DNA from: Gammaproteobacteria bacterium UBA3532
Lineage (GTDB): Bacteria; Pseudomonadota; Gammaproteobacteria; Enterobacterales; UBA3532
Length of the DNA stretch: 8,276 nt
Assembly: GCA_002376965.1 (NCBI GenBank)
Contig: DFOV01000191.1
Span: forward strand, 1 to 8,276
Direction: 5' to 3'
Shown: positions 6,873-8,276 of the stretch, in pieces
Numbering within the stretch: the first letter of the stretch is position 1
How the letters are laid out: each line of letters begins with the position of its first letter
Notes under the pieces: model-generated
The model's database searches: none
What the model saw: the letters and a program-made list of their open reading frames with translations, nothing else
What the model was told of the DNA's origin: nothing
Program-made: the position numbers and the translations under genes

Positions 6873-7238
6873 CTAAGCCACAAGCTTGTTCACGGCTTTT
6901 AGCAATCGGTCAGGATTGAAGGGTTTAACCAGCCAGGCATGAGCGCCAGCCTCCTTTCCCTGCAGCTTCTTCGAGGTGTCAGATTCTGTGGTCAGAATCA
7001 TTATGGGAGTGAACTGATAACGCGGGATCTTTCGCGCCTCGCGTACAAAGGTGATGCCATCCATGTTGGGCATATTCACGTCGCTAACAATCAGGTGTAT
7101 TTTGCTGCCATCCAATTTGCCGAGCGCTTCTTGGCCATCGCTCGCCTCGATCACTTCAAAACCGGCACTTTTCAGTGTAAATGAAGCCAGTTGCCGAATG
7201 GATGGCGAATCGTCAATTACCATGATCACTTTACTCAT
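6873..7238 (-). CDS. cheY: CheY-type single-domain response regulator
   Basis: The product has 121 residues, a receiver domain with no output domain. The acidic pocket is Asp9-Asp10, the phospho-acceptor Asp53 (SDVNMPNMDG), the switch residues Thr83-Thr84 and Lys105 (WLVKPFNP). All catalytic positions are present. Trp102 occupies the place of Tyr106 in E. coli CheY, still an aromatic switch residue. It should accept phosphate from CheA and either act on the flagellar motor (FliM) or drive another output; the sequence does not say which. It is the promoter-proximal gene of the operon. AAGGGGG about 4 nt before the ATG at 7238 is the ribosome binding site. The STAS gene follows after 44 nt, with no terminator visible in the gap. 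Confidence 0.95.
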   Translation of the reverse strand: MSKVIMVIDDSPSIRQLASFTLKSAGFEVIEASDGQEALGKLDGSKIHLIVSDVNMPNMDGITFVREARKIPRYQFTPIMILTTESDTSKKLQGKEAGAHAWLVKPFNPDRLLKAVNKLVA

Positions 7239-7325
7239 ATGGCCCCCTTCTTGAATCAGGTATGGACTCCATGTAACCAGATCAAAATAGCGTGAACAGG
7301 CGGAAGGGTGATTCCCTGATACATT

Positions 7326-7366
7326 AGTTTAGGTCAGTCGTATATAAGCGAGTTGACGTTGATCAA
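7326..7366 (-). promoter_or_regulatory. Candidate promoter of the cheY-cheD operon
   Basis: Two readings are possible. One is a class-II activator promoter in which the palindrome at 7353-7366 replaces the -35 and TAAACT (7331-7326) is the -10; that places the box centre near -40.5. The other is TTGATC (7366-7361), 16 nt, then TATACG (7344-7339). Neither -10 is strong. A start about 80-95 nt upstream of cheY would result. Confidence 0.35.
7353..7366. promoter_or_regulatory. FNR/Anr-like binding site
   Basis: TTGACGTTGATCAA matches the FNR consensus TTGAT-N4-ATCAA at 9 of 10 defined positions. It lies 115 nt upstream of cheY and 200 nt upstream of the divergent lipoprotein gene. Its spacing to a possible -10 on the cheY side fits class-II activation. 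One 14-bp match can occur by chance, so this is a candidate only. Confidence 0.45.
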
Positions 7367-7443
7367 ATTACAACCCGAACTCTAACCCCAAGGACTATTC
7401 GCATTTGTTATCGTTTATTGCAGGCCCTAATATTGCCACTTGG

Positions 7444-7471
7444 TGGACAATTTGTGCTTGAAAAATATGAA
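7444..7471 (+). promoter_or_regulatory. Candidate sigma-70 promoter of the lipoprotein gene
   Basis: TGGACA (7444-7449; 5 of 6 with TTGACA), a 16-nt spacer, then TATGAA (7466-7471; 4 of 6 with TATAAT). This would leave an untranslated leader of roughly 90 nt. A better -10-like TATGAT at 7494-7499 has no acceptable -35. Confidence 0.35.
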
Positions 7472-7553
7472 ATATTTAGAGGTAGCGACCCAATATGATA
7501 GATTGGCGGTTGCGCCGGCACGCGTTGAGATATGCCTGCCTCTATTCATCGAA

Positions 7554-7559
7554 AAGGAG
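7554..7559 (+). promoter_or_regulatory. Ribosome binding site of the lipoprotein gene
   Basis: AAGGAG lies 6 nt before the ATG at 7566 and fixes the start of a coding region that has no stop before the window ends. Confidence 0.8.
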
Positions 7560-7565
7560 ATAATA

Positions 7566-8276
7566 ATGACTAACGCTAATTTTAGGGCCGCTTACTTGCT
7601 GGTATTCGGGGTGATGGGTTTAGGAGGGTGTGATATGCAATTTGATAATGATGAGGTTGCTAGTGATGGCCCCAGTGATGAAGTAATAATGCTGGACGAT
7701 GCCCATTTAGCAGGCTTGGGTGAACGCGTCGAAATCAATGACAATATCGATGAAATGCTGGCACCACGATATCGAGTCACTGATAGCGGAGCGATAGAAG
7801 TGACATTTCGCCACAATGCCCCAGATGCCAGTAGCGTTTTCCTGGCTGGTGAGATGAATAATTGGAATGGTGATAGCCTACCAATGACTCAAAATGCCCA
7901 AGGCATATGGCAACTTTCAATGGAGCTGGAACCTGGTCCGTGGCTATATAAGTTTGTTACCGATAACACGTGGGCAGCAGATCCTAATGCCCCAGCCTTT
8001 ATTCCTGATGGCTTCGGTGGAAATAACGGCATTGTGGTGGCCGGAGAAGTGCCAGATGCGCAAGTCTATCATCCAGATATCGCGCATGGTGAATTGCATG
8101 AGTTAACATTCGATAGCCCGGCTTTGGGTGGCGACGCCGAGGCTCTGATATATACGCCGCCTGGCTATGCGGAGTCCAGTATCGACTATCCCGTGGTGTA
8201 TTTGCTACATGGCTTTGGCATGGATAGGTATCAATGGGTTGACGATGGATTGATCACCACCTTCATGGATAATCTA
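7566..8276 (+). CDS. Lipoprotein with CBM48/AMPK-like E-set domain and esterase-D-type hydrolase (3' end outside window)
   Basis: The frame is open from the ATG at 7566 to the window end: 237 codons, incomplete. Residues 1-22 form a lipoprotein signal with the lipobox LGGC (Cys22). Asp23 follows; in E. coli, Asp at +2 keeps lipoproteins in the inner membrane, a rule that is not universal. Residues 23-65 are an acidic, probably flexible linker. Residues 77-160 resemble an early-set/CBM48 glycogen-binding domain: VFLAGEMNNWN, GIWQLSMELEPGPWLYKF and WAADPNAP. Residues about 175-237 open a putative-esterase domain (PF00756 type) with IYTPPGY and PVVYLLHGFG, the oxyanion-side motif. The catalytic Ser/Asp/His would lie downstream. 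An E-set domain plus this hydrolase is known from acetyl-xylan, feruloyl and enterochelin-type esterases; the substrate here is unknown. It is divergent from the che operon, so a functional link to it is not implied. Confidence 0.85.
   Translation, partial: MTNANFRAAYLLVFGVMGLGGCDMQFDNDEVASDGPSDEVIMLDDAHLAGLGERVEINDNIDEMLAPRYRVTDSGAIEVTFRHNAPDASSVFLAGEMNNWNGDSLPMTQNAQGIWQLSMELEPGPWLYKFVTDNTWAADPNAPAFIPDGFGGNNGIVVAGEVPDAQVYHPDIAHGELHELTFDSPALGGDAEALIYTPPGYAESSIDYPVVYLLHGFGMDRYQWVDDGLITTFMDNL

Larger units (their letters stand above)
7239..7565. other. Divergent intergenic region between the che operon and the lipoprotein gene
   Basis: These 327 nt hold no supported gene. From left to right they contain the cheY Shine-Dalgarno (7243-7249), a short dyad ATGGA-c-TCCAT (7262-7272), a FNR/Anr-like box (7353-7366) with possible minus-strand -10 elements on its cheY side, a possible plus-strand promoter (7444-7471) with an AT-rich patch (7461-7478), a small GC-rich dyad GGCG-gttg-CGCC (7505-7516), and the lipoprotein Shine-Dalgarno (7554-7559). 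No tRNA, small-RNA signature or strong terminator was recognised. Confidence 0.7.

Noticed and set aside
6931..6933. Trp102 of CheY in place of the E. coli Tyr106 as a functional anomaly
   Set aside because: An aromatic residue is retained, and Trp at this place (WLVKPF) is, as far as I recall, common in CheY proteins encoded next to CheA; it is not unusual.
7262..7272. Dyad ATGGA-c-TCCAT as a hairpin or operator
   Set aside because: The arms are only 5 bp with a 1-nt centre, which cannot form a hairpin; no known operator was recognised.
7239..7352. FliA (sigma-28) promoter for the che operon
   Set aside because: A TAAA element is present on the minus strand near 7330, but no GCCGATAA-like element follows at the right spacing.
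7494..7499. TATGAT as the -10 of the lipoprotein gene
   Set aside because: Good -10 match, but nothing resembling TTGACA lies 15-19 nt upstream and there is no extended -10 TG. The pair at 7444-7471 is somewhat better.
7592..7816. Minus-strand open frame opposite the lipoprotein N-terminus
   Set aside because: It lies opposite a clear lipoprotein signal and linker, and shows no family features of its own.

Overview
The window looks like a piece of a Gram-negative, probably marine, gammaproteobacterial chromosome. The base composition is moderate, the genes are tightly packed, and the protein families (a KefA/MscS-like channel, CheA/CheD/MCP, and a lipoprotein with a periplasmic or envelope esterase) are typical of that group. 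The exact genus cannot be read from the sequence.

Layout. Positions 1-438 (+) hold the 3' end of a MscS-family mechanosensitive channel gene. It runs convergently into, and overlaps by 4 nt, the last gene of a six-gene chemosensory operon on the minus strand. Read from its promoter side the operon is cheY (7238-6873), a STAS-domain gene (6828-6526), cheA (6533-4347), a very large MCP gene (4354-1577), cheW (1566-1018) and cheD (998-435). Junctions are tight: two 8-nt start/stop overlaps, then gaps of 10 and 19 nt. A 327-nt divergent intergenic region (7239-7565) separates cheY from a plus-strand lipoprotein gene (7566 to the window end). That gene encodes an early-set/glycogen-binding-like domain followed by the beginning of an esterase-D-type alpha/beta hydrolase. 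It is cut by the window edge.

How it works together. The MCP should sense a periplasmic signal through a duplicated Cache-type sensor and control CheA through CheW. CheA would phosphorylate the single-domain CheY. The STAS protein is encoded between CheY and CheA and is translationally coupled to CheA. The adaptation branch is unusual: neither cheR nor cheB is present where such clusters often carry them, yet the MCP ends in a CheR-docking-type pentapeptide (HWESF). The CheD has glycine at the position of the catalytic cysteine. CheA carries an extra two-repeat segment resembling the MshEN c-di-GMP-binding domain. An FNR/Anr-like palindrome lies upstream of cheY. These are the main points worth a second look; none is proven by sequence alone.
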